From assembly GCA_963842235.1 (NCBI GenBank), contig CAWJFT010000001.1, positions 1,550,001 through 1,614,000 on the forward strand: a DNA stretch of 64,000 bases, read 5' to 3'. The DNA is from JACDAN01 sp963842235 (lineage in GTDB: Bacteria; Actinomycetota; Thermoleophilia; Gaiellales; Gaiellaceae). Position numbers and translations under genes: made by a program. Positions 36,182 through 44,313 of the stretch are shown here, piece after piece (within the stretch, counting starts at the first letter, position 1; each line of letters opens with the position of its first letter). The notes beneath the pieces are model-generated. The model ran no database searches, was not told the origin of the DNA, and saw only the letters and a program-made list of their open reading frames with translations.

Positions 36182-36219
36182 CGAGCCAGTCGATCATGTT
36201 TGCACGAATCATCTGGCGC

Positions 36220-36238
36220 ATCACCCCGTGCGGATGAT
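36220..36238 (-). promoter_or_regulatory. Dispersed motif, copy 11 (divergent)
   Basis: Minus core TCATCCGCACGGGGTGAT (36220-36237) ends 38 bp before the NfeD start. Plus core TCACCCCGTGCGGATGAT (36221-36238) ends 57 bp before the sulfatase start. It is a near-perfect palindrome and the clearest bidirectional copy. Confidence 0.68.
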
Positions 36239-36295
36239 GTACCCGCGGCGACACGGGCTGAGAGTTAGCAGGCCAGCCGCAACCCAGGAGGCCCG

Positions 36296-38659
36296 ATGCC
36301 GGACCAGCCGCAACGAGACGTCCTGCCGATCCCGGACCAGCCGTACGAAGGCACGCTGCCGCTCGACGCGAAAGACCCGGACGCGACGTTTCCGCCGATC
36401 GAGCCGCTGCGGCCGCCGTCCGGCGCGCCCAACGTCCTCATCGTCCTGATCGACGACGCCGGCTTTGGTTCCTCAAGCGCGTTCGGCGGCCCCTGCCAGA
36501 CGCCGACGGCCGAGCGGCTCGCGGCGGACGGGCTGAAGTTCAACCGCTTTCACACGACGGCGCTCTGCTCGCCGACCCGGGCCGCGCTGCTCAGCGGCCG
36601 GAACCATCACTCGGTCGGCATGGGTGGGATCACCGAGATCGCGACGTCGGCGCCCGGCTACAACTCGATTCGCCCTAACACGTGCGCCCCGCTGGCCGAG
36701 ACGTTGAAGCTGAACGGCTACTCGACCGCGCAGTTCGGCAAGTGCCACGAGGTGCCGGTTTGGGAGACGAGCCCGATGGGGCCCTTCGACTCGTGGCCCT
36801 CGGGCGGCGGGGGGTTCGAGTACTTCTACGGCTTCATCGGCGGCGAGACGAACCAGTACTACCCGGCGATCTACGAAGGCACGACTCCGGTCGAGCCGGA
36901 GAAGACGCCCGAGGACGGCTACCACTTCACCGAGGACATGACCGACAAGGCGATCAAGTGGATCCGCCAGCAGAAGTCGCTGATGCACGACAAGCCCTTC
37001 TTCGTCTATTTCGCCCCTGGCGCGACGCACGCGCCGCACCATGTCCCGGACGAGTGGTCGGCGAAGTACAAGGGCAAGTTCGATCAGGGTTGGGACGCGG
37101 TGCGCGAGGAGACGTTCGCGCGTCAGAAGGAGCTCGGGGTGATCCCGGACGACACAGAGCTCACTGCCCGGCACGATCAGATTCCAGCCTGGGATGACAT
37201 GTCCGACGATCTCAAGCCGGTGCTCGCACGGCAGATGGAGATCTACGCCGGCTTCCTCGAGCACACCGACCACCACGTCGGCCGCCTGATCGACGCGCTC
37301 GACGACATTGGTGTCCTCGAGGACACGCTCGTCTACTACATCAACGGCGACAACGGCGCCAGTGCCGAGGGCGACCTCCACGGCTGCTTCAACGAGCTCA
37401 TCAATCTCAACGGCGCCAATGCCCTGCAGACGACCGAGTTCATGGTGTCGAAGATCGACGAGTTCGGCACGCCGGCCGCCTACAACCACTACGCCGTCGG
37501 CTGGGCCCACGCGATGGACACGCCGTACCAGTGGACGAAGCAGGTCGCCTCACATTGGGGCGGCACCCGCAACGGCACCATCGTGCACTGGCCGAAGGGG
37601 ATCAAGGCCAAGGGCGAGATGCGCTCGCAGTTCCACCACGTGATCGACGTCGCGCCCACGGTGCTCGAAGCCGCAGGCCTCCCTGAGCCGACGTCGGTCC
37701 ACGGCGTCGAGCAGCGGCCGATCGAGGGAGTGAGCATGCGGTACGCGTTCGACGATGCCGACGCGGCGGAACGGCGGGAAACGCAGTACTTCGAGATGTT
37801 CTGCAACCGTGGGATCTACGACCAGGGCTGGACCGCGGTCACCCGCCACTCGATCCCGTGGGACCCTTCCGAGCTCCCACCATTCCAGGACGATGTCTGG
37901 GAGCTCTACGACACGAACACCGACTGGAGCCAGGCGCGCGATCTCGCTGCGGAGATGCCCGACAAGCTCGCCGAGCTGCAAGCGCTCTGGCTCGAGGAAG
38001 CCCGCAAGTACAACGTCCTTCCGCTCGACGACCGCCGCGTCGAGCGCTTCAACCCCGACCTGGCCGGACGGCCAGAGCTGATCAAGGGGAGCTCGCAGCT
38101 GCTCTTCGGGGGCATGGGTCGCCTGAGCGAGAACGCGACGATCAACGTCAAGAACAAGACGCATTCGATCACCGCCGAGGTGGAAGTGCCGGCCGAAGGC
38201 GCCAAGGGAGCGATCATCTCCCAGGGCGGCGCGTACGCCGGCTGGAGCCTCTACGCCCACGAGGGCCGCCCGAAGTACTGCTACAACCTCTTCGGGGTCC
38301 AGCTCTTTCCTGTCGAAGGCGACTCGCCGATCCCCGAGGGAACGCACCAGGTGCGGATGGAGTTCGCGTACGACGGAGGCGGGCTCGGGAAAGGCGGTAC
38401 CGTCACGCTCTACGTCGACGGCGAGCAGGTCGGCCAGGGCCGGGTCGAAGGCACGGTGCCGATGATCTTCTCGGCCGACGAGACTTGCGATGTCGGCTCC
38501 GACACGGCGTCGCCCGTCTCCGACGACTACACCTCCGAGGACAGCCGCTTCACCGGAACTGTGAACTGGGTGCAGATCGACATCGACAAGGCGGCGGAGG
38601 ACGTCGACCACCTCATCTCGCCCGACGAGCGGCTCAAGATCGCGATGGCGCGGCAGTAA
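36296..38659 (+). CDS. Arylsulfatase
   Basis: 787 residues. The sulfatase core has NVLIVLIDDAGFGSSSAFGG (metal Asp53/54), formylglycine motif ALCSPTRAALLSGR with Cys91 in the classical C-x-P-x-R form, STAQFGKCHEVP, YYINGDNGASAEG and ASHWGGTRNGTIVHWPKGI. A C-terminal extension from about residue 600 looks like a beta-sandwich lectin-type domain (LFGGMGRLSENATINVKNKTHSITAEVEVP). Full-length match to the large arylsulfatases found in actinobacteria. No signal peptide is visible. AGGAGG precedes the ATG. It should be matured by the FGE at 5833-6828. Confidence 0.93.
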   Translation: MPDQPQRDVLPIPDQPYEGTLPLDAKDPDATFPPIEPLRPPSGAPNVLIVLIDDAGFGSSSAFGGPCQTPTAERLAADGLKFNRFHTTALCSPTRAALLSGRNHHSVGMGGITEIATSAPGYNSIRPNTCAPLAETLKLNGYSTAQFGKCHEVPVWETSPMGPFDSWPSGGGGFEYFYGFIGGETNQYYPAIYEGTTPVEPEKTPEDGYHFTEDMTDKAIKWIRQQKSLMHDKPFFVYFAPGATHAPHHVPDEWSAKYKGKFDQGWDAVREETFARQKELGVIPDDTELTARHDQIPAWDDMSDDLKPVLARQMEIYAGFLEHTDHHVGRLIDALDDIGVLEDTLVYYINGDNGASAEGDLHGCFNELINLNGANALQTTEFMVSKIDEFGTPAAYNHYAVGWAHAMDTPYQWTKQVASHWGGTRNGTIVHWPKGIKAKGEMRSQFHHVIDVAPTVLEAAGLPEPTSVHGVEQRPIEGVSMRYAFDDADAAERRETQYFEMFCNRGIYDQGWTAVTRHSIPWDPSELPPFQDDVWELYDTNTDWSQARDLAAEMPDKLAELQALWLEEARKYNVLPLDDRRVERFNPDLAGRPELIKGSSQLLFGGMGRLSENATINVKNKTHSITAEVEVPAEGAKGAIISQGGAYAGWSLYAHEGRPKYCYNLFGVQLFPVEGDSPIPEGTHQVRMEFAYDGGGLGKGGTVTLYVDGEQVGQGRVEGTVPMIFSADETCDVGSDTASPVSDDYTSEDSRFTGTVNWVQIDIDKAAEDVDHLISPDERLKIAMARQ

Positions 38660-38662
38660 CAG

Positions 38663-38935
38663 CTAGCCGAAGACGCGGACGCGGATGTCTCCGCCCGCGG
38701 CCGCGAAGTCTCCGAGCTCGTAGAGGAAGTCCATCGTCTCGAGATCGGGCCGAACCTCGCACGAGGCGCTGAAGCCGCTCGAGCGAATCGCCATCACGAG
38801 CTCGAGCAGACGATGAATGAGGTCGTCCGCCGCCTCCTGTAGCGTCGGCCCTTCGCCGCGCACGAACTGACCAAGCTGCAGCCGCACACATCCTGCTGTC
38901 TCCGTGACAGACAACGAAGGCATCGTTCTTGACAT
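38663..38935 (-). CDS. Hypothetical 90-residue protein
   Basis: Not recognised. The sequence has a plausible alpha/beta composition: VTETAGCVRLQLGQFVRGEGPTLQEAADDLIHRLLELVMAIRSSG then 'DLETMDFLYELGDFAAAGGDIRVRVFG'. The region GPTLQEAADDLIHRLLELV resembles the helix of HicB-like antitoxin folds, but there is no HicA partner and the match is weak. ATG at 38935, or an internal ATG at 38923. It is divergent from the GAP-family gene with 15 bp between starts and convergent with the sulfatase (3-bp gap). Confidence 0.5.
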   Translation of the reverse strand: MSRTMPSLSVTETAGCVRLQLGQFVRGEGPTLQEAADDLIHRLLELVMAIRSSGFSASCEVRPDLETMDFLYELGDFAAAGGDIRVRVFG

Positions 38936-38950
38936 CGTAGGGGCGAGCTG

Positions 38951-39629
38951 ATGGGCCAGGCGATCGGTGAGATCCTGCCCCTCGCGGTCGGCGTCGCGCT
39001 CAGCCCCATCCCGATCATCGCGATCATCCTCATGCTCGGAACGCCGCGCGCCCGTTCGAACGGTCCGGCGTTCGCACTCGGCTGGCTGCTGGGGCTGACG
39101 ATCGCGGGCGGCGCGATGCTCGCGATCTCAAGCGGGCGGGCACAGGAGGACGGCAGCGGCCCGGCGACGTGGGTGAGCGTCCTCAAGCTCGTCGTCGGCG
39201 TGCTGTTTCTCCTGCTCGCCGGCGCGCACCTGGCACGGCCGGCCTCGTGCCGGTCAGGAAGCTGCGATGCCCAGGTGGATGCGGGCGATCGACCGGTTCA
39301 CCGCCGTGAGGTCGCTCGTCTTCGGCGTCGTGCTCTCCGCGGTCAACCCCAAGAACCTCGCGCTGACGATTGCTGCGGCGGCGGCGATCGCTCAGACCGG
39401 CATCTCAACGGGCGAGGAGATCGGAGCCCTCGCCGTCTTCATCGCGATCGCCTCACTGACCATCCTCGCACCGGTCGTCCTGTACCTCGCGCTCGGTGCG
39501 AGGGCGACGGCGATCCTCGAGGACGTGAAGGGCTGGATGGCCGCGCACAACGCGGCGATCATGACCGTGCTGCTGCTCGTGCTCGGAGTGAAGCTGATCG
39601 GCGACGCGATCGCCGGCTTCAGCTCGTGA
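38951..39629 (+). CDS. GAP/Sap-family membrane protein, one frameshift
   Basis: About 225 residues with six helices: EILPLAVGVALSPIPIIAIILML (the family-defining first helix), GPAFALGWLLGLTIAGGAML, VSVLKLVVGVLFLLLAGAHL, then, after a frame change near 39245, AVRSLVFGVVLSAVNPKNLALTIAAAAAI, IGALAVFIAIASLTILAPVVLY and IMTVLLLVLGVKLIGDAI. The NPKNLALT element is shared with LysE/GAP transporters. In mycobacteria the family helps export glycopeptidolipid or sulfolipid; here the role is unknown. Confidence 0.8.
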
Positions 39630-39638
39630 TGCTCCTCG

Positions 39639-41282
39639 CTAGGTAGGCGACTCCTTCGCGGCCGCGTTAGCCGCTCCGGGCTGCGTCGTCGGGATGCTCT
39701 GCGCCAGGAACAGGGCGAGGATCGCGAGCACCGCGAGGATCGCGAGGGCGGAGCGCAGGCCAGCAAGGCGAGCGTCGGCATACGCCTCGAGTGCCGCGTC
39801 AGTGGTCGCCGAGGCTGCACCCGCTTCGTCGAGGGCGGCCTCGAGGTCGGCGTCCGAGACGAACGGCACGCCGCCCGCGAGCTCGACTTGCGCCTGCTCC
39901 TTCGCCCTCGCAGGGATCGCTTGGCTCTGCTGCACGTTTGTCAGGAACGACGACGTCAGCGTCGCGATCAGCAGCGAACCGGCCAGCGCCGTGCCCAGCG
40001 AGGCGCCGAGGTTCGTCATCGTGTTCTGGAGGCCGCCGACCTCCGGGCTCTCGTCGTCCGGTACCGCCGAGACCGTCACGGCCCCGAGTTGCGAGGCGAG
40101 CGCGCCGATGCCGAATCCCACCAAGAGCATCGGCACGAAGACGATCTCCGCGCCGGCATCCGCGTCGATTGCGCCGAGCAGCACCACCGTCCCTGCGAGG
40201 AGCGACAGTAGGCCGGCTCGGACCACGAGGCGCGGAGAGAGATTCGGGAACAGCTTCGGGATGCCGATCGCCGCCGCCAGCAGCGTCACCGAGAGCGGCA
40301 GCAGCCGGACACCGGTCTCGAGCGCGGAGAGGCCAAGCGCGACCGAAAGGAAGAGCGGTACGACGAAGAAGAACCCCGCCTGGACGAGGAACTGGAAGAA
40401 GAACATCGTCAGACCGCTCGTCAGCTGCCTGTTGCGGAGCATCGCCGCACGGACGAGCGGCTCCTGTCCGTGCGACTCCCGGCGGGCCTGCCAGCGGAAG
40501 AAGACCCAGATCGTGAAGAGCCCGCCCAGGACAAGCCAGACCGTCGGCGACAGCCCGGCCCACGACGGGCCGCCGACCTTGGGCTGGATCCAACCCCACT
40601 CGCTCGAGCGGAGGACGCCGAAGACGAGGAGCCCCAGGCCGAGCGCCGAGAGCACGGCGCCGACGACGTCGAGTTGCGGGCGCTTCTCGACCGGCGCGTC
40701 GGCGACGCGCCGCGTCAGGAGCAGGATGAGCAGAACGAGCACGACCTCGCCGGCGAAGACCCACCGCCAGGAGAAATACGTCGTGCAGAAGCCCCCGATC
40801 AGCGGGCCGACGGCGACCGCGACCGCTCCAGCGGCGGCGACGAGGCCGTAGGCGGCCGGGCGGCGCTCCGCCGGGAAGTTCCCGGCGACCAGAGCGACGA
40901 TCGCCGGCAGGATCAGTGCCGCGCCGACGCCCTCGAGGAACGACCAGCCGAAGAGCAGCACAGGAAGGCTCTGGGCGATCGAGGTTGTGAACGAGCCGCA
41001 GCCGTAGATGACACAGCCGATTGCGAAGGCGCGCTTCCGCCCGATGATCGCGCCGATCTTGGCTCCAGTGATCATCAGCGCGGCCATGACGAGCGTGTAC
41101 GCGGTGATCGCGCCCTGGATGCCGGTCACGGTCGTTCCGACATCCTTGGCGACCGTCGCGATCGAGACGTTCATGACCGAGCTGTCGAGCGTCATGAGGA
41201 ACTGGCCGGACGCGAGTGTCAGCAGCACGAGCGTGGCGCCGGCCGCCCGTGGCGACGATGCGGCCTCGGTAGCGGTCGTCAA
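39639..41282 (-). CDS. DHA2-type MFS transporter
   Basis: 547 residues with 14 predicted helices: FLMTLDSSVMNVSIATVAKDV (motif D1), ITGAKIGAIIGRKRAFAIGC (motif A), GPLIGGFCTTYFSWRWVF (motif C), and a long C-terminal loop between helices 13 and 14 (QQSQAIPARAKEQAQVEL ... ALEAYADARLAGLRSALAIL). Drug or metabolite/H+ antiport at the inner membrane. The start is a TTG at 41282 overlapping the TGA of the upstream MFS gene; no ATG or GTG is better placed. It lies last in the CMD-PLD-MFS-MFS unit. Confidence 0.86.
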   Translation of the reverse strand: MTTATEAASSPRAAGATLVLLTLASGQFLMTLDSSVMNVSIATVAKDVGTTVTGIQGAITAYTLVMAALMITGAKIGAIIGRKRAFAIGCVIYGCGSFTTSIAQSLPVLLFGWSFLEGVGAALILPAIVALVAGNFPAERRPAAYGLVAAAGAVAVAVGPLIGGFCTTYFSWRWVFAGEVVLVLLILLLTRRVADAPVEKRPQLDVVGAVLSALGLGLLVFGVLRSSEWGWIQPKVGGPSWAGLSPTVWLVLGGLFTIWVFFRWQARRESHGQEPLVRAAMLRNRQLTSGLTMFFFQFLVQAGFFFVVPLFLSVALGLSALETGVRLLPLSVTLLAAAIGIPKLFPNLSPRLVVRAGLLSLLAGTVVLLGAIDADAGAEIVFVPMLLVGFGIGALASQLGAVTVSAVPDDESPEVGGLQNTMTNLGASLGTALAGSLLIATLTSSFLTNVQQSQAIPARAKEQAQVELAGGVPFVSDADLEAALDEAGAASATTDAALEAYADARLAGLRSALAILAVLAILALFLAQSIPTTQPGAANAAAKESPT

Positions 41283-42664
41283 GCCCTCGGTTGCTCCAGC
41301 TTGGCGGGAAGGAAGATGGCCGCCACAAGCCCGAGGACCGCAGCTACGGCAAGGGAGCCCATTGCGAGTGCGTACGCACCAAAAGCAAGGCCGGAGACAA
41401 GGATCGTGCCGGCGATCGCAGTCCCGAATGTCGAGCCCAGGTTGGACACGCTCCGCGACAGCCCCGAGATCTCTCCCTGCTGCTCCTCGGGGAAGCTGGA
41501 CTGCACGACGTTGACCGAGGGAGTCAGCATCACTCCCAGGCCCAAGCCGATCAGCAGAAGCCCGGGCACGAAGGCGACGACACTGGACCAGATATCCACC
41601 AGCCCGATCAAGAGCACGATGCCCGCCAAGGTGACGACAAAGCCCGCCATGATCAAGGTCTTCTGCGGGCGCTTCCTGGCCAATCGCTCCGCGGCAAGGG
41701 ACGAAACCAGGATGCCGGCAGTCGCCGCCGTAAAGATGACCCCCGTCTTGATCGGGTTGTACCCACGAACGGTTTGCAGGTAGACGGCGACGGTGAATGA
41801 CGTTCCCATGAGGATCAGCCACTGGGCGTTCTGGGTCGCAAGGGCGAGATTCGAGGTTCGGTTCTTGAACAGTGCGGTGCTGAGCAGCGGTTCCTTTCCC
41901 GCTCGCTCGCGAGAGCGGATGTAGAGGAAAAACACGATCAGTAGGGCGGCTCCGACTGCCAGGAACAGCGCGAAGAGCCGGCCGTTGCTGTCGGCCTGCA
42001 GGATGCCCAGCACGACGAAGAACATGCCGGCCGCAGACAGAACCGCTCCGACCACGTCGAACGGACGCGTCGGGTCCGCCGGCAAGGGATCGGTCATTCG
42101 GCGGCTGAGCAAGATGATCGCGGCGACGACGAGGGCTTGGAAGATGAAAGCGGCCCGCCAGCTGATTCCCCATGTGATCAGGCCGCCGATCAACGGTCCG
42201 GCTGCGGCGCCGATGCCTCCCATCCCGCTGATCACGCCGAACGCCCGGGCACGCGACGTGACATCGTCGAACGCCAGCGTCGCAAGGATGTAGACCGGCG
42301 GGATCAGGAGCGCGGTGCCGACCCCTTCGAACACCGAGTTACCCAGGATCAGCACGCCGAGACCGGGGGAAACCGCACTCAGCAGGGCGCCGATTCCATA
42401 GAGCGTGAGCCCCCCGATGAAGCACCGCTTGCGGCCCCAGCGGTCTGTCAACTTGCTGCCCGGGATCATCAGAATCGCCATGATCAGCAAGAAGAGGGTG
42501 ATCGCGAGCTGCACGCCCTGGACGTCTGTGTCCAGGTCCTCGCTGATGTCGTTGATCATCACGTTCATGTTCGAGCCCGCGAAGCTGCAGATGAACTGGG
42601 CGAGGGCAAGCGGAAGGAGGAACCTCCGGCGGGCAGCGCCCGAAAGCTCCGCAACCGCCGCCAT
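41279..42664 (-). CDS. DHA2-type MFS transporter
   Basis: 461 residues and about 14 helices: NVMINDISEDLDTDVQGVQLAI, the segment MIPGSKLTDRWGRKRCFIGG (motif A), FGVISGMGGIGAAAGPLIGG and WGISWRAAF (motif C), FPEEQQGEISGLSRSVSNLG. Predicted proton-coupled exporter. It starts with an ATGA overlap on the phospholipase D-like gene and is coupled to the second MFS gene (TTGA). Two adjacent DHA2 transporters in one operon could act on related substrates or form an unusual tandem pair. Confidence 0.88.
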   Translation of the reverse strand: MAAVAELSGAARRRFLLPLALAQFICSFAGSNMNVMINDISEDLDTDVQGVQLAITLFLLIMAILMIPGSKLTDRWGRKRCFIGGLTLYGIGALLSAVSPGLGVLILGNSVFEGVGTALLIPPVYILATLAFDDVTSRARAFGVISGMGGIGAAAGPLIGGLITWGISWRAAFIFQALVVAAIILLSRRMTDPLPADPTRPFDVVGAVLSAAGMFFVVLGILQADSNGRLFALFLAVGAALLIVFFLYIRSRERAGKEPLLSTALFKNRTSNLALATQNAQWLILMGTSFTVAVYLQTVRGYNPIKTGVIFTAATAGILVSSLAAERLARKRPQKTLIMAGFVVTLAGIVLLIGLVDIWSSVVAFVPGLLLIGLGLGVMLTPSVNVVQSSFPEEQQGEISGLSRSVSNLGSTFGTAIAGTILVSGLAFGAYALAMGSLAVAAVLGLVAAIFLPAKLEQPRA

Positions 42665-43893
42665 CAGAGCAGGGGCGAGAGCGCGGCGAACGCGGTGGCC
42701 TTCGCGCGCTCCTTCATGCCGACAAGCCGCCGGCCTGGAGCCGATGAGACTTCGGCGGGGGCACTGAACCGCTCGTCGAACTGGGACGCGACGGCTTCAG
42801 ACCAAACCTGGAGGTCGATCTCGAAGAAGCGCTTGAGGCTCCAGGCCTCGAGGTTGCATGTGCCCGCGAGGAGCTCTTCCCCGTCGCGGACGAACGCCTT
42901 GGCGTGCAGCATCGTCGGATACTCGAGGATGCGGACACCCGCATCGAGCAAGCTCGCGTGGTGGAAGCGCTGCGCGGCCGCGCAGGCCCAGTTGTTGGCG
43001 TTCGCAGGAACGAAGAGCCGGACGCGGACCCCACGGCGAGCAGCTTGCTCGATCCGTCGGATCATCCCCCGGTCGGTGACATAGGGGTTGACGACGTCGA
43101 GCGAGTGGCCTGCACGCTCGAGGAGGAGCCCGATCGCGTCGGTAATCGGCCGGTAGCGCCCCGGCGCGTTGTGGAGAACGACCGCCGGAACGGCATCCGG
43201 TCCCGCATCGAGCACCGGGAAGAGTCTCTCGATCTCCTCGGACGAGACCACGCCGCCGAGCCACCGAAACCCTGCGAGGAAGACCAGCTGCAGCTGGGCG
43301 ACTACAGGGCCTTCTGCCCGTAGGAAGAGATCGTGGAAGCGGCCGTCCTGGAAGTGGTCCTCGATGCCGGCTCCACCAACCCAGCCGATGCGGCCGTCGA
43401 CGATCACGAACTTGCGGTGATCGATGTGGCCCAGGCCGCCCAGGTTCCATCGCGTCGCGCCGTCGTTGCCCAGCGGCCCGAACGCCGCGCGGAGCTTCGT
43501 CGCCCGGACGACGCAGATCTCGATGCCCGCTGCCGTGAGTCGGTCGTAGAGCGCGGCTGAGCTCCGCTCGGGATCCGAGCCCTGCTGGTCGACGACCAGG
43601 CGGACGCGGACGCCTTCAGCCGCCTTCGCGACCAGCACATCCGCGAAGGCATCTCCGATGACGCCCGGCCGGAACCCGAACTGGTTGATGTGGACGGAGG
43701 ACGACGCGGACTCGATGTCCTCCAGCATCGGTGGGTAAAAGTTCCGCCCCTCGACGTGGACTTCGATCGACGAAGCCTGACTCTCGTCGAACACCAACGC
43801 GAGGTCGGCTCGACCCACAGGACCCGTGACGAGCCGGAGGGCGCGTTCCCGAATTCCGTCGATCGCGCTAGGAGCGGCGAGGTTTGAACGCAC
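42664..43893 (-). CDS. Phospholipase D-like / cardiolipin synthase family protein
   Basis: 409 residues with two HKD motifs: HIDHRKFVIVDGRIGWVGG (near 175) and LHAKAFVRDGEELLAGTCN (near 340). Blocks FGFRPGVIGDAFADVLVAKAAEGVRVRLVVD and VVNPYVTDRGMIRRIEQAARRGVRVRLFVPA are typical of cardiolipin synthases, but there are no N-terminal membrane helices, so it may be a soluble or peripheral phosphatidyltransferase or phosphodiesterase. GTG start at 43893, 15 bp after the CMD gene; the stop overlaps the first MFS gene. Confidence 0.87.
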   Translation of the reverse strand: MRSNLAAPSAIDGIRERALRLVTGPVGRADLALVFDESQASSIEVHVEGRNFYPPMLEDIESASSSVHINQFGFRPGVIGDAFADVLVAKAAEGVRVRLVVDQQGSDPERSSAALYDRLTAAGIEICVVRATKLRAAFGPLGNDGATRWNLGGLGHIDHRKFVIVDGRIGWVGGAGIEDHFQDGRFHDLFLRAEGPVVAQLQLVFLAGFRWLGGVVSSEEIERLFPVLDAGPDAVPAVVLHNAPGRYRPITDAIGLLLERAGHSLDVVNPYVTDRGMIRRIEQAARRGVRVRLFVPANANNWACAAAQRFHHASLLDAGVRILEYPTMLHAKAFVRDGEELLAGTCNLEAWSLKRFFEIDLQVWSEAVASQFDERFSAPAEVSSAPGRRLVGMKERAKATAFAALSPLL

Positions 43894-43908
43894 GTAGCGC
43901 GTCGGTGC

Positions 43909-44253
43909 CTACGCGACCTCGAGCGCCTCGCTGACGTCGTAGCCGACGGCGAGGCCGAGGTTCGGGGCCGCGGAGACGGCGCGGGCGATGCCGACGAGCG
44001 GGAGCACCGCGACCAGGACGCCGACGATCTCGTCGTACGAGGCACCCGCTCGAAGCGCGGCCTCGACGCAGTTCATATACGCGGGCGGCGCAGCGTCCGA
44101 CGCGACGAGCGCGGCGATCCTGATCAGCGCGTGCGAGCGATCGTCGAGGCCGGCGAGCGTCGGGTTGGCGTGGTCGCCTTGAAGCAGTCCGTCGATGTAG
44201 CGGTCATCGCGAACCGCGATCCTGCGCAGCGTGACCTTGTAGTCGTCGTCCAC
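43909..44253 (-). CDS. Carboxymuconolactone decarboxylase-like protein without the redox Cys pair
   Basis: 114 residues with the CMD fold: LTLAGLDDRSHALIRIAALVASD region and the family core AYMNCVEAALRAGASYDEIVGVLVAVLPLVGIARAV. The AhpD-type CxxC is absent; only one Cys remains, so peroxide chemistry of the AhpD kind is unlikely and a gamma-CMD-like or structural role is more probable. GTG start giving VDDDYKVTLRR. It is the first gene of a unit with PLD and two MFS transporters; the dispersed motif ends 42 bp upstream. Confidence 0.78.
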   Translation of the reverse strand: MDDDYKVTLRRIAVRDDRYIDGLLQGDHANPTLAGLDDRSHALIRIAALVASDAAPPAYMNCVEAALRAGASYDEIVGVLVAVLPLVGIARAVSAAPNLGLAVGYDVSEALEVA

Positions 44254-44295
44254 CGTGTCGTCTTACTCATTGGACTCCCTCCGCGAACGCCACGC

Positions 44296-44313
44296 ATCAC
44301 CCCTAGGGGGTGA
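44296..44313 (-). promoter_or_regulatory. Dispersed motif, copy 12
   Basis: TCACCCCCTAGGGGTGAT on the minus strand, ending 42 bp before the CMD gene. It is almost perfectly palindromic (CACCCCCTAGGGGTG) and overlaps the last codons and stop of the LuxR regulator gene upstream on the same strand. Confidence 0.62.

Noticed and set aside
38663..38935. HicB-like antitoxin reading of the 90-residue ORF
   Set aside because: Only one helix resembles HicB and there is no HicA toxin partner next to it.
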